Below are positions 26,001-41,000 of a DNA stretch of 64,000 nucleotides, in pieces. The position numbers and the translations under genes were made by a program. The notes below the pieces were generated by a model. The model made no database searches and was not told the origin of the DNA. It saw only the letters and a list, made by a program, of their open reading frames with translations. Source of the DNA: Liquidambar formosana (Eukaryota; Streptophyta; Magnoliopsida; Saxifragales; Altingiaceae); NCBI GenBank assembly GCA_039720395.1, contig JBBPBK010000072.1, positions 310,001 through 374,000 of the forward strand. Reading direction: 5' to 3'. Numbering within the stretch: position 1 is the first letter of the stretch; the number at the start of each line of letters is the position of its first letter.

Positions 26001-29000
26001 GACCCCTTCTTTTTTTAAATAACATTATGTACCCCTTTTTTTATAAATAATATTTACAAAATGGCCCCGCCGTGTCCTTGGAGTGTCCCGCGCGTGTCCT
26101 TGGAGTGTCCCCCCCATGTCTTGACCGTGTCGGACCAAAAAAGAATAGTAAATTGACTGGACACCTCTTTGGAGTGTCGGACACGTGCCGTAGGCGTGTC
26201 GGGCAAGTGTCCGTGTCAGACACATGCCCGACACTGCATTTCCCCCAAAATTGGCGTGTCCGTTCAACATCTGAATATCATCAGTAATATAGTAGACGGG
26301 GAAAGAGAACTCCAATCTCAAACTTCTGCTGTAACTAAGTTTCTAAAAGAGAAATCCCATCACTGTCAACACCAATAATAATCATATCATCAACATTCAG
26401 CAAAAGAACAATCTGGCTAGCAGAAGTGAATCGAAGAAAGAGCACAGAATCATGATCCCCATAATAAATCCCTAAATCACAAATCACGTTGGAGAATTTT
26501 TCAAACTAAGCCTGAGGAGTTTGTTTGAGACCATATAAAACTTTTTGAAGTTTACAGACTTCACATGAAGAATAAGAAAGTCCTAAAGAAGGAAACATAT
26601 ATACATCTTCAAACAAATCTTCATTCAAAAACACATTTTTAACATCCATCTGAGAAACATACCATTACTGAATTGTAGCAACAGCAACTACGGTATAAAC
26701 AGTGGTAATCTTTGCAACTGGTGCAAATGTCTCTTCGTAATCAATTTCATATTCATAAGCAAAGCCTTAAAAAACCAAACAAGCTTTATACCTTTCAACA
26801 CAACCATCAGTCTTAGTTTCAATTTTATAAACCCAACAACAACCAACAATATGCTTAGTAAAAGATAAAGGAAGAAGGTTCCATGTGCTTGTTTTATGCA
26901 ATGTAGAAAGTTATTCATTCATAGCCTATTGCCAAAGAAGATCACTAACAACTTTCTTATAAAAGTAGGCTCATTAGGAGAATGAATGGAGGATAAGAAA
27001 GAACAAAAACTAGAAGAATAACAATTATTAGAAAAACCAAGACAATTAGAACACTTATGGGTTTTGCTAATGGTGGCAAGAAGCTGTAGAATCCACATCT
27101 CTAGATGCCAAAGGAGATTCAGGCAAAGATTGGAGAGGAGCTGTACTTGTAGAAAAGTTACTCTAATTCCTGCATAACAAGAAGGTGGCACTAGATGAAG
27201 GAGAGCGAGATGGAATATCTAAAGGAAGAATATCACCAGTGTAAGGGTTACAAGGATGATCATTAGGAAAAGGATCTAGTTAAATAAGGTCAATTTTTGA
27301 CAAATTATCAATGGAAGATGAAATAGAAGATAATGGCATATGTTCTAGAAAAACCACAGGATGAGAGACATACAATTTATTAGCAATGGGATCATAACAC
27401 CGATAATCTTTTTGACCTTCACCATAACAAAAGAAGACACACATAGATGAGTGAGCTGATAACTTAGTAAGTATAAATCTAGGTAGAAGAACAAAACAAG
27501 TACACCCAAATACCCAAAGAGAAAGGTAATCTGGAGATCTACTATGTAAGCGTTCAAAAGGAGAGATACCAAAATTGATGATAAAAGGGATTCAATTGAT
27601 GAGATAAACTATAGTGAGGACCATCTCACCCCAAAATGACCTAGGAAGAAATGCAGAGAACAGCAAGGAGCAAGCAATCACCATGATGTGTCTGTGGTTG
27701 CACTTAACCACACCATTTTATTCTAAAGTATCAATACATGAGGACTGCTGAATAGTGCCATTAGATTTTAACATGTTATGAAAATCAATATCCTAATACA
27801 CTCCACCCAGATCATAATGAAACCATTTAATAACATCAGAATACTGTGTATGAATCATAGCACGAAAATCAAGGTTGATAAAAAAATCAAAGCAACGTTT
27901 CATAAGATAAACCCAATAATAACGAGAATAATCATCAACAAAGAAGACATAATACTGAGATCCCCCTTTAAAAAAAATAGGGGTAGGACCCATACATCAA
28001 AATGCACAAGATCAAAACGTGCACAAGAAGAAGTTAAATTGGTATTGAATGGCAAAGAAACACATTTTACAAGTTTACAACCACTGCAATCAGATATATC
28101 ATGACTACTTAAATTTCCTAGAACACCAGTAGAGACTAAATACTTCAAATGATAACTAGAGACGAGCCAAAGATGAGAATGCTATTGCCATAAATAGAAA
28201 CTAGATAACATGGACTCAGACAAAATGAGGACAAATCAACGGTGGATGCAGCAATAGCAGGACTATGCAACTTCTCCAATACATTCAACCTACCCAACTT
28301 ACAGCCGGTTCCAATAGGCTGTTTTGAATGAGGATCCTACAGGGTACAACTAGTAGAAGAAAAGTGAATGAGATATCTAGTATCAAAAATTTAATTTAAA
28401 GCTAATTGTGGAATACAATAAACATCGGAAAGTGATAGCCAAGATGTCAAGATGGAACCAATATGTGTCCAAGGCATGGAAATTCCATTGGCAGTCATAA
28501 CAGTAGTAGAGGAGGATAGAGAAAAGATAGAAATAAACAATGAAGAATCATTGGTCATATGATGTGTTGCTCCTGAATCAAATACCCAAGTAGATCGAGA
28601 TATACATATCTGGAGAAGATGAAGAGAAAACTAGGAATGAATTGACAGACAAGAGACGAAGATAGAAGTGTCTGCAAATGTTCTATAATCATAGTCAACG
28701 AGGTGCCAAACTGATCATTAATGGATGGGGCTATAGCTTCAATATGCTAATGGGACTTCATTAACGCTGTCACAAAGTCAAAAGGAACAACGAATTTAAT
28801 GGCCTCCAAACTAGAACAATCCACTGTAACCAAACAGCTCCTATTCAATATTTCCAACAACAGAATAGATTAAAGCTATCAAATACACCAGCTCTCAAAC
28901 ACCAATAAAAGGTTGTTTACAAGTCAGCAGCCCAACAACCGAAGTGTATTCTTCAATCACAACAGAAAGAGAAATGAAACTAAGGCTGTAGTGCTTCTTG

Positions 29001-32000
29001 ATTCCACTATGATGTCTCTTGAAGGCTAGAGAGTAGTCGACTGAATGATTCGACTAGAGCTACGGCTCGACTAAAGAGGAACTACAACAATTAAGATCAA
29101 TCGTGATTGAGGTGTGAATGGGTGTAGAAGGTCTGTGTGAAGGTTGATAGTGCTGCAATAGGGTTGTGATAGAGCCTGGAGTGCTCCACAAAGGTTGTAT
29201 GAGTGCTCGGAGGGTTCGAATGCTGTTATTTAGCCTTGATGGTATTCAAAATATCATAAAACGACAAGAGAGAGAGAGAGAGAGAGAGAGAGGAGAAAAA
29301 GGTGCGACAATGTTGGGAGGTGCTTTATGAGGCTTCCTTAAAAGGTCTGATGCTTCCCGATGGGGTTGAGGTACTCGAATGGAGGAGAGAGAGAGAGAGA
29401 GATGTGTTCTTGAAGGGTTCGAAACCTTCATAGAGTTGTTGCAATGGTCATTTGACGTTGGTAGATGAGTCAAAGGGCTGGAGCCTAGATGAGACTTGCG
29501 ATTGATGATTCTAAGCTGAGGTTTGAGCAAGATGGTTCTATAAGGAATTGATGTAGAAAACTATGCAGCAAAATACATTGAATAACAAAAATTTTAAAAC
29601 AATTCCTTAAAGCCCTAAATCTGATTGTGGTTCATTACAAAACATAAACCCTAATTACATAAAGAGGGTGATAACTTACAAGAGGTCCTTAAGACAAATG
29701 ATTGAAGAATAGTTGAGCAGCACAAGTGTCCTGCCTCCACGGTATCCACACCAAGCAAAAGCCTTCAAGTTGTTCTTTCTATTCTCCTTAGGGTTTGCTA
29801 GAATGAGAGAAGAAGAAGAGAGAGAGACTAAGCTAGGGCCGGCCAAAGGAGAGAGAGTGTGATACGTGTGTGGCTAGCAAGTGCTAGCTTGTTTATAATA
29901 GGCACCACTAAGGGAGGGCTTGCCATGGGGAGTTCTACTCCTTGTGGGTTTATGCAATTTCTCCTAAATTGCATATTAAACCTAATAACTTTCATCTAAT
30001 GCAAGTTTAGCCCAAAAGTACAATTCCAATCACACTCATAATCCTTCTCTCACAACTTAAAGTTCCGTTTTGCTTATGGGTGTGTGACCTATTGGATTCA
30101 CATCATTTAGTAATAGGTAGTAGCAAGTGCTCAATGGAACACTTTCCATTAAAGGTCTAATTGGAAATTTGGAACTCCTTCCAATTCCCTAATTGATGAT
30201 AACTCACTTATATGAATTAAAGCTTCTACTAACTATGAGTAACATCTAGCAATGGCTCATGATGTAATCCTAAATGAAGACAAATCAAAGAACCCTTTTG
30301 TTATAGTTATGATAGCAATTACATCCATCTATCAGAACAATGTCTCTGATTAAACTAATAGGATATGGAAGTCTGTTCAGTCCCTAGTTTAATACTTTTA
30401 TGAACATTCTCAAATACCAATTCATTAGATGCACTATGAAAACCCTTTTTTTATAGTCATCCTACCGTGGCCATAGATTTACATGAGTTATATTTGTGAG
30501 TGCTATGTAAGACATTCTCTCTCTTTTACTGAGAGTGATAAATCCCTTGTTGATCACACATATGCCTCCATACATGTAACAGTAGAGCCAATGAACACAT
30601 TTGTAAATTCCTTACACGATATACAGTTAGTGTTATCAAATTTATAAAGATCCATGCACAAGAAAACTATGGTGTCTCAGGTCTAAGGATTACTTGTACC
30701 ACTATAACTATGGGATTCTAATTGATAGGCAAGTAAAACTCCATTTAGTAATCTCAAAGTAAGATGGTCACATTCAGTGTCCCTGTTCCTCTAACAAGCA
30801 TCTACATGTTTAGTCTTAGTGTCTCCACACAAATAGCTTTAGATTAGCTATTCTCCTATATAGCCATTATAACATGTGCTAGTCTTGTGATTCATTATTG
30901 TCCATCATAATGAACCTTCAACTAGGAATAATTTAAGAGTTTAGTACAAAGATATAGAGTCTCCTAATCACAACACCTTATGATATCATATTTTCAACTC
31001 TAACTCCATGGACATATCATGCAAATATAAAGAATAGAATAAACATGATAGAATAATGCCCTTTATTAAATAATAATAAATGTAACATACAATAAATGGA
31101 ATCCTATGATTTTTCTTTACCCCTAAAGTATCATCGCTATGATTGGTTGTAGGGCATACAACTAATATGTCATGGCAGTTTCAGAAAGATTGATTGAGCT
31201 AGAACCTTTGGGATCACATAACTGAGAAATTGCAACAACTAGGGCTTAAGCTAGACTGGTGCAAAGGACTACGGGGGGACGAAGACTTTGTACGGAACTA
31301 CTAGAGTGATGCGGCTTGGTTAGGGTTCGACTTCGATCACTGGAGTGATGTGACTTGGTTGTGGGAGGGTTTGATTGCTGAAGAGGAAGTTTGCTTAGAG
31401 TTCGAAGTGGGATATGTAAGCTAGGGCTTGCAATAGAGAAGAATGGTTGGTCGATAAGGTGTTGGGATGATGTGAAGTTGTGTGAGTAGGGCAAGAGTGG
31501 CTTGATTCTCCAGACGGTGCTAAAGAGACGGATCTCACTTCGTGCAATAGAGGGGTACATGGTTATGCGTATGGTTAAGGTTGCAATCTAGTGCTGGTGC
31601 GAATTCATGTGAGAAAGAATGTATGTGCTTCAACCCTTAACATGCTCTGATACCATGAATAAATATAATACAAAGTATTTAAACAAAAGGAAAACCCTAA
31701 TACAGCAAAGACTAAACTACCCTTAATAACATCTAAACATAATTAATTATGGGTGACTTTTGTTTTTTTGTTGATTTTCCATTTTATGTCCACACAAGTT
31801 CAAAGGGATAATAAACATAAATGCAATTATATATTCTAAATAAATATCACAAATAGTGCTAATAATTTCCTTCACTTTTGCATGTTAGATAATGATATAG
31901 TAAATAGTTAGAAAGAATTCTTTTGGCCCAATAATTTTTTTGATGACAAGGAAACCCTATGGGAAAACCTTGGGCCTATGTGAGACCCCACAATCCACAT

Positions 32001-35000
32001 GGACCATGTAAGACCAAGGCTTAAGAGAACCATGGAAACCTTGTTTTGTTTGGCCCCAAGGGGATGGCAAGAGTCGAACTTAGGACCACCACTTCCTGAG
32101 GCGGGATCCCTTGCCAACTGAGCAAGCCTTTTGGCCCCAATAATTTCATAAATTTGTTGAAAAGAACAACTTTGCTCAATTTCCATGAAGTTAGTTAGTA
32201 GAACATTAGCTAATCATGTTAACACCAACACCACAACATACATCATAAATAAAAGGTACAAATTTCCCAGAATGGTGGAGCATCAGGATCAATATAATTT
32301 CAGAGAAAAGAATGTACCTGTAAAGTGTCTCATAGACCAAAGGAACAGCAATTATGTAATGTGGTTGATAACGATTCAAATCTTCCTGTCAATAAAAGTA
32401 ATTGCAATGATAAGAAGATAAACCTTCTAGAAAATATACAATATAAAAATATAAAAATAAAACATTTTATCCTTCTTAGCACTAGGATAATGATAATAAA
32501 AATGAACAGGTACAAAATGGAAACTTTGAGGAATAAAAGAAATCTACATTTTCGCCAACAGATCACAAATGATATACCTTCAAGTTTCTCACTGTTGTGT
32601 ATACTTGCTCAATTCCGTTTGTAAATATGAAATACTCACACGCTCGTTCATATGCATGCCAAGATGGAAGCATGCTCAAAAATCTATCCCCAGCTTCAGC
32701 CGGTACAATGTCCCATAAGTTCCTTATCTAAAAAACAACAAAAGGAAAATATTATCTCAACAGTAGGTTATGAGTTCTAGACTAAGTATAAGATGGTTAT
32801 GGCGTTTAATTGTAACAAAATCAGTAAGAGGGGGAAAGGTTCCCTCCAAAGACACAAGAAAGCTTCAAAGAAACATCTTCGATTTATCTGACCAAAATGC
32901 AATCCAAACAAAAAGTACATTAATTAATCTTATGACAAAACTGCCTTATTAAATATCCATCCCCTCAAAGATGCAAGGGCAGATATGAAACTCTTTTTTA
33001 ATTATAAAGCTATCAAGAGAAAAAAAAAAAAAAGGCATCTTAAAGAAAATCAACTTACTTTTTTTTTTCTTTAGAGAAGAAATTACAATGGAAGAACAAG
33101 GCATTCTTTAGAAAGATTGAAAAGGAGATATGAAAAATGCATCCTTAAGAAAGATTGAAAAGGAGATATGATGCAAACTATTCAAAGAGTCAAGTCTAGA
33201 TTTTTCTTAAAGGAGTAATTAGGGTGTGGGAATACTAAAGGGTTGCTTAGTAAAGAATGTCATTAATGATTGTAATTATGAAGCCCAACTGATTAAGTAT
33301 AAAAGGGCCAGTAATTAGCCTGCTGTAATAAGTTTTTAGAATCAAATATCATATTTAATATCACTGTTAGTCGTTAAGATAAGCTTCTAATAATTATTTC
33401 TATCCTCATCCAAAGATTTTCCTAGATTTCCCTCCAGAAGAAATCTGGACTCCACGGTGATTGGAGTGTTAACAGTCCTTGCTTACTACCGTAAGGGGAT
33501 TGTTCTCCATCTTTTTGATGACGAGGAAACCCTCCGGAAAACCCCGAGCCCATATAAGACCCCACAACCCAAACGGTGATTGGAGGTTATTTTGGGCCTT
33601 CATTCTTGTAGCTTGTTTGATTTAGTGGAGTAAAAGGAGTTGGCACCCTGTTGAATGCTAGATCTGGTGGCTGTTTGTGGTATTTGTTAATGTTGCTGAG
33701 TTTTACATTAAATTCTTGTTTGATTGGTGATTCTTCTCAGGCTAGGTGGTTAGTTGTGGTGATTCTTCAGTCAACTGCTGTTACAGGCTTCCTTTTTTGG
33801 TCCTCACATAACCCTAACCCTAATCTTTCATACCTCGCATCTAACTAAGTGATTTATGTATAACATGAAAAAACTGATGTAGTGTAAGGAAAAGAAAAAA
33901 AAAAACCGACAAACAACAAAGCCTTATATCCCAATTACTTGGTGGAAATATTAGTTCCTAAATACCTACTAACAGAAAAGAATCGAGCAAAAGAAAGAAC
34001 TCAAACCTGGTGCAACAGATTCGCATGTGTAAGCATAACGCCTTTCGGATTACCAGTGGTTCCACTTGTATATACAAGTGTGGCAATAGCATCAGAGGTG
34101 ATGGGTTCATAAATATAGCGTTGCCCTGAGATTAAATTAGTTAGTCCAGACAAAGTGTATCATGTGCTGAAAGGTAACATATTTACTAAGAAGAAAATGT
34201 GAAACATTTTAGAAGAATGAGATATAAATTTACAGAAGAAATTCGAGATAAATATGAAACAGATTTCCTCTCAAGAAAATGCAGCAATCTAATATGTGGA
34301 TTTTGCCTTCGTATGCATTCAGTGAGTGCATTAAATTCTATTCTAATTGAAGTGGAAGCTCCTTAAGCTACGGAAAAAACCAAGAAAACTCTCTTAAATG
34401 CAATGTATACAGACTCAACCTTTCAGTCTCGTTTATGTAATATCTGTATTTACAAAGGTAAGTCGGTTCAGTTATATGTTTGACAGCACATTTACTAGAA
34501 AAAGGACAGACACCAAGTTCTGATTGTTTTCACCTCTAATGAATCTAGAAGTCCCTCTCACCAGTCACCACACACAAATAACCCTTCATAATTTTATCTA
34601 AAAAGTTTCACATTATATTATAATTCTCTTAGCTATTAAGCATGGTTCAACATTTCATTTGGAAGATTTGTTCAAGTAGTTTGACAAACTTTTAAAACAC
34701 TTGGATTCAATTGAAGATTAGAATAGGAATTGCTTAATTGTAAAGAAATTAAAAAGCTTGCTAAATGTTAATGTTACATTACATGATTGTCACAAATTTT
34801 AATGACTTATTAGAATTTATTTAATTTCTTTGATCTTCTTTTCAGTTTGTTTGCAATTAGTGTAATCCCAACAAGGACTTAAATATTGGTATCAATCGAT
34901 ATATCGATGGTCTAGAAACACAGATATCGATGAATATATCGAAAATATCGATATCGATTTAGAGATATGACGGATATGACAAAAATATCGATATTATTAG

Positions 35001-38000
35001 AAACAATGGATCATCTTTTCATCCATTGCATTGTGGCTAGAAGTCTTTGGATGCTCACTTTTAATTTATTTAGGTTCCATTGGGTTCTTCCTTCGTCTAC
35101 TCATGACCTTCTTTTGGGATGGTGGTTTAGAGGAGGTAATAAAGAGGCTCAAATGGTTTGGAGAATGGCCCCCCATGCGATTTTTTGGTGCATTTGGAGA
35201 GAAAGAAACCTTAGGACTTTTGAAGGGGTTGAAAAGTTGGTTATTGAACTCAAGTCCATTTTTACTAAGTACCTCTTTTTGTGGTTTGTTAGCTTTTCTA
35301 ACTCTTACAAACCTTCTTTTGTACTTTTTTTAGATTCCGTAAAGGTATAAAGGGGTCTTTTTTGTGCTTTAGTGCTTGTATATGTCTCATGTACTTGGGC
35401 TTAGCCTTTTGTTATTAATACAAACTTTATTTCATATATCTATATATATATATAATCTAGAATAAAAAGATTGCAATTTAAATGTGTTTAAGAAAAGTAT
35501 GTGTTGTGCAGGGTATAAAAAATGTGCTATGCTGAGTAAATAAATCATAAAAATTTGTGCAAATACAACAATTAAAAGTCACAGGATATTAAAATCCAAT
35601 AATGAATATATATAAATATAGAACCTAATTTAAGTACATAAGTTATATATATATATATATATATGATACTTCAAATATATATTTAAATATATGCAATATA
35701 AGGGCTATGCAACATTACATCTATAGCCTAGGGGAATATATGACAAAAAGTTTGAAATAACTCACCTGCCCACCTATAGCCTCATGTCAAGGTGAAGCCA
35801 ACCATGCCCGTAAGATACAATAGTTTAATATGAAGTATATACTATTAATGATAAAGCTGTAAAAGTTAAAAATGTTGGCTGGTAAACAGTAAGAGTGACA
35901 TGTGAGGCTGAAAATCCATTCATGCTTGCAGGCTTGTACAACCCAAGGAGAAAGCAAATAGAAAAAGCTGCTGGATCTTCCAATGGGACTCAATATATCG
36001 CGATATATGCAATATATATCAGGAGATATATCGATACATAAAGGTGATATATTCTCGATATTCTCGATATTTAACGATATTCTCAATATATCGAGAACAT
36101 TGACGATATTATGGCGATATTTTGCTAGAACGAAACCAACGTGAGAAATCGAATCGAGATGCACCGATATGGTGATATATCGCCGATATCCTCGATATTT
36201 AAGATCACGAATCCTAATATGTTCTAGAAGATTGGTCCTTTGATTTTCAAATTATAAGTGAGAATTCTACCTTTATAATGGTAATTTCTCATTATTAGTT
36301 GCGTTTATAGTCAATTTGAATCAATTAGACAACAGCGACATAAAGAGTATAATGGGTGTAATTTCACATTGGTTACTTCAGTGCCATGCCGTAGCGCTTG
36401 CTACTTGAATATTAACTCAAGGTAGTTTCTCTACACCTTCCTACTTACAGGCAAGCCAGTAACCTTCACCTCCTGCTGGTTGTACAGGGAAGCCTTCCAG
36501 GAATGAGAGAGAGAGTTTTGGGGACAGGGCCCTAAACAACAGAGTGAAAAAACTTGAGAGTAAAAGAGGCTCTTCAATGACTTCACAGATGCAATGAAAT
36601 TGGACAGCAAAAAGCCTTCTCCTCTTGTGATAAAACGTGTTCTTGGCCAAACACACTCATCATGGAAGTTCACTGATATCTTCTTCTCATAGAGAAAATT
36701 GACTTCGATTCTCTTTCCCCTTCTTCAAACTCTGATATGTATTTTTAATTGAGAAATCACAGAATGTATCATTGAGTATTCAATATGATTCCAAAAGATC
36801 AAGCTTGGTTCAAGCAGTGAATTCTAGCCAACTGAAAGGATCTTCTTATCAATCCACGGATCATTTCAATTCCATTTGTAACGAGGATTTAGAATATCAC
36901 AAATTGATGCGGTAATGAAATTATGATATTAGCTCATTTTATTCTATAAGTAAAGTACTAACAAGCAAGGAAAAAAGAGTATCCATTGCACATAGGCTTT
37001 AAGGGCATCGTGGCATAACTATCAAGATGGAAGTTGGGACTTGGGACCTAAAAGATCGAACAGGTTTGATTGTCCTGGCCTGGGCTGGTGGATGAAATGG
37101 CAACAACCAACCTACGATCCATTTATTTAATCAGATCCACTTATTTAATCAGCTTAATCAAAAACCATGCCAACAGACACAACCATGTAACTATGTGGAA
37201 CCAAATTTGTTAAGGTAATCTGCACAAAAATTAGATCCCGAAATTAGTATTGGGAAGCCCCAGTACTGTAATGCTACCAGCAAAAGAGCATAAGTACTTT
37301 GCTCATAACAATTCTTCACTTCTTCAAAATGAATGAAAATTGCTTTTATTTTATTTTATTTTATTTTTTTTAACATAAGATCCAAATTCCCTAGAAATAG
37401 GCTAGAAATAAAAGCTCATTCATCTCACTATACGCTATTACTTCAATATGGGTAATTTGCTTGTACTCAAATCATGGTTGTTTAAAGCCTTGTCCAGCAA
37501 CATAGACATATTTCTTTTCCTAAATTCATCTTCTAACCTTAAAAGAAATGAAGCAAAAAATTCAACAAAAATAAAATTATGCAGAAATTGGGGGCAAAAC
37601 ACGCTAAGCGTAAATATAAATAAAAATATATATAGATGTTGTGGAAATTTAGGGGCAAGACATGGGTGTCTGTACATTCTTAGGAGTTTTCTATCCCAAA
37701 AAGGAAATGAAACATGGCCTAACCTCCCAGTTCACATTATGTGACAACCAACACTCCCTTCATATCATTTTCGGGCCTAAGCGGATTCACAACCAATACC
37801 AACACATGGAAGTATGGAACCATGTTTATGGATAACTGTATCTAATATGGACCAACCAAAAAACAAAAAAACATTTAATTTACCAGTTTAACTTTGAACT
37901 GGTTAAGATTTAACTCATGATACCAATCACTACCCCAAAACGGTTTCAGTTATTAATCTTTCATCAGAGGCCTTCCAATTGTGAAAATGTGGTAGCAATC

Positions 38001-41000
38001 TACTGGAATACATACTCAGAAAGATAATTGCAAAATTCTGACAAAAAAAAGCTTCAAGCTTAGTCCATTAAGAATCATTTCTTTAATTCCTGTTTTAGAT
38101 AACCAAGTGAGGAGCAACTCTGCAAAGAACGAAGTGTCCTACCTTTTAACGAAAAAATTTAATGAATGACATGGTAAAAAGTGTTGTGTAATAAATTTTT
38201 AATTCTGAGTTTATTGAGACACTGCTGATTTACTTACTAGTATCAGGGAAATCAAGCAAGGCCCTACGGTTCTCTTGCCCCAAATCTATGATCTCCTCAT
38301 AATTGAAAACAGGGATTCCCTCCAACACTTCACTAGCCATGCATGATTTCTCTCCCCAAAGTAGAATGACAAATCTTATATCCGCTCTGGAACAGAAAGT
38401 TTTTGCGATCTGATTGAACAATTCTGGAGTGTCCACAGCAAGTGCAACACTGTAGTGATCATGACAAGAAAATCAATAGTGGTCTGACTATAGATAGGAA
38501 AACAGAAAGCATAGGCATTATAGAACATTGAGGTAGAGATGCAAAATGCATTAAAATTAACGAAGTCATCCAAAGAGATAGACATCTAAAAATATCAATC
38601 GTTTTCCTTTTGATAAACAACTGAATTATAAACAAAAATGGATGATACAAATGAGAAGAACCAGTAGTCCTTTAATGAGTAAACAACCACCAAGCAAAAA
38701 GCCTACCCACCAAAACCAACAAGCAAAAACCCAAAAAGCTATCGAGTAAGGTAAAAATGACCCACGAAGGTTTGAGACAGAGGCTCCTCTTTTAGCAAAG
38801 AAGTTGACCTCTCCATTAGCCGATCTATGGACCCAAGAGGTCATGTCAATCTCTTTTAACAATATCCAATCTCTTTAATGAAATGTCAAAACTCCCAACC
38901 ACCCTCATTCCTATCCTTAGCCCAAACTATGATAGAAGAACCAACAAGAGATCCTTAAGACACTCTGCCTCAGAATATCTAAGAAATACTAAGAGAGCCC
39001 CAATCTCAGCTTTAATGGCAAACCCAAACCAAAAGGTACAGAAAAATTGTACACCCCCATACCCACAAAGTTTTTAAAGATGCCTCCCACACCCAAAGTC
39101 CCCATTTTGCCTGAAGAGCACCCAACATTGATGTTTGTGAACATTGATATAGCAATCTTGCAATATGCCAGCACATAGTATGTATGCACATCTACATAGA
39201 AAATAAATAAGAAATCTCCCTTCAAATTTCAGACAAGATTCTCGAGCTCACTTAATGTTTGTGAACTATCATTGACCTCCCCGAGGTTATGATTGTAACT
39301 TTGCAAAGTGCCAATTCTCATTAACAACAAAATATAGAATTACAAGTATATTTATACAACACTAACCCCAAAAATATCAAAGACTAAAATACCCTCACTT
39401 GGCGCTTTTCCCTTTTCTCATACTCATGATATGAGCAAGAGAGCATCAAGACTTCTAGAGTTTTCCAAGTAGAAAACAAAAACAGGCTGACAAATTGGTA
39501 CTTGTGAAGAAATCAACAATTTGCAAGGTGAAGGAGACGAAGGGTAGATTAATAACGCTAAGCTAAAGGTGCTGACGAATGAAGTGGCAATCAATCTCAA
39601 CGTGCTTCGTACACTCATGAAACACAAATTTATGCGCAACCTGAATGGCACTCTTATTATTACAGTGAAGAGGAAAACGGAGATAGTAATACCCAAATCA
39701 GATAGAAGCTAACAAAGCCAAACAATCTCAATAGTGGCTTGGGCCATCACACAATATTCAGACTCAACTGTAGAGCGAGCAACAGCTGATTGCTTCTTGC
39801 TTTTCCAAAAAAGGAGAGAATCACCAAGGAAAACACAAAACCCATTAGTAGACTTGCCATCGTTAATATCACTAGTCTAGTCAGCATTAGCATAAGTTTT
39901 CAAAGTCAAAGAGAAAGTAGAAGACAATAATAAACTCTAGAAAATCGTTCCTCATACATAGCACAAGATGCGCAACAAAGCAATTCATTAAGTAATACAA
40001 GGTGCAAAAACAAACTGACTAACAACATGAACAACATAAGCAATATCAGGAAGGGTGACAGTCAAGTAAACCAAACAACCAAAAAGTTCCCGATACAAAG
40101 TAGGATCATCCAAAGGAACACCATCAGAAGTAGAGAATTTTACATGCAATTCAATAGGTGTATCCACAATTTTATCATCTATAGGCCGAGCACGATGTAT
40201 AAGTTCATTGGCAAACTTAGATTGTGATAGAAGATAACTCTTAGGAGAAGAAGCAACCTTAATACTAGAGAAATACTGTAAAGGACCAAATCCTTCATCT
40301 CAAACTCTAAGAAAATATGTCGCTTCACCTCACCAATAGCTATAAAATCAGAACCAATAATAATCATGCCATCCATATACAACAACAAAAGAGCGACCAA
40401 ACCTTGAGAAGTACAACAAAGAAAGAGAGAAGAACATGTGCACTAGACTCAAAGACAATCTAGGTGACTACCAACTAGAAGCACTCATATCGAGGAGACT
40501 GCTTCAAACCATAAAGAGCACAACATTGACAACAAACAAATAAAACCTGGAGGGGGACACATGTACACTTCTTCAGTAAGATGTATGTTAAGTTCCAACT
40601 TACAAGCCTAAGCTTATAAATGGAGGACCCAAACAGGTATATGAAGACATGTTTAACTCGATATTTAATCGATGTAGGATGTGGGACTTCCCAACACTCC
40701 CCCTCACATGCAGGCTTAACAAGATTCAAATGGCCTAACACGTGGACAATAAAGACAAGCTCATGAACGAAAACGGCCCAAGAACAACACTCTGATACCA
40801 TGTTAAGTTTCCAACTTACAAGCCTAAGCTTATAAGTGGAGGGCCCAAACAGGTACATGAAGACATGTTAAACTCAATATTTAATCGATCTGGGATGTGG
40901 GACTTCCTAACAATGTACATTCAAGAAGTCATTCTTGACATTAAGCTAAAAGGGTGGCCAATGGTGTATTGAAACAACAAACATTAGGGTATGAACACTA

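Larger units (their letters stand above)
24939..31655 (-). mobile_element. Decayed Ty1/copia element with three insertions
   Basis: On the minus strand: primer binding site at 31655-31644 (TGGTATCAGAGC, exact), leader, protease remnant (about 28620-28200), integrase (about 28150-27350), RT (about 26890-26290) and RNase H (about 25450-24976), then a purine tract (complement of cccctcccctt, 24941-24951). It contains a tandem-GTGTCC element (25690-26275) and a 1.6-kb LTR (29539-31167). Matching LTRs could not be aligned, so the outer ends are uncertain. Confidence 0.8.

Noticed and set aside
26025..26378. Four overlapping frames of 60-98 codons near the GTGTCC repeats
   Set aside because: Both strands open because of the GTGTCC repeat composition; no protein similarity.
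32100..32145. tRNA-like A and B boxes
   Set aside because: They belong to a SINE head; no complete cloverleaf or acceptor stem is present, so it is not a tRNA gene.
32185..32624. Plus-strand open frames overlapping 32318-32385 and 32578
   Set aside because: Antisense shadows of the two ligase exons there.
33811..33826. Telomere-like aaccctaaccctaat
   Set aside because: Only about two units, not an interstitial telomere array.
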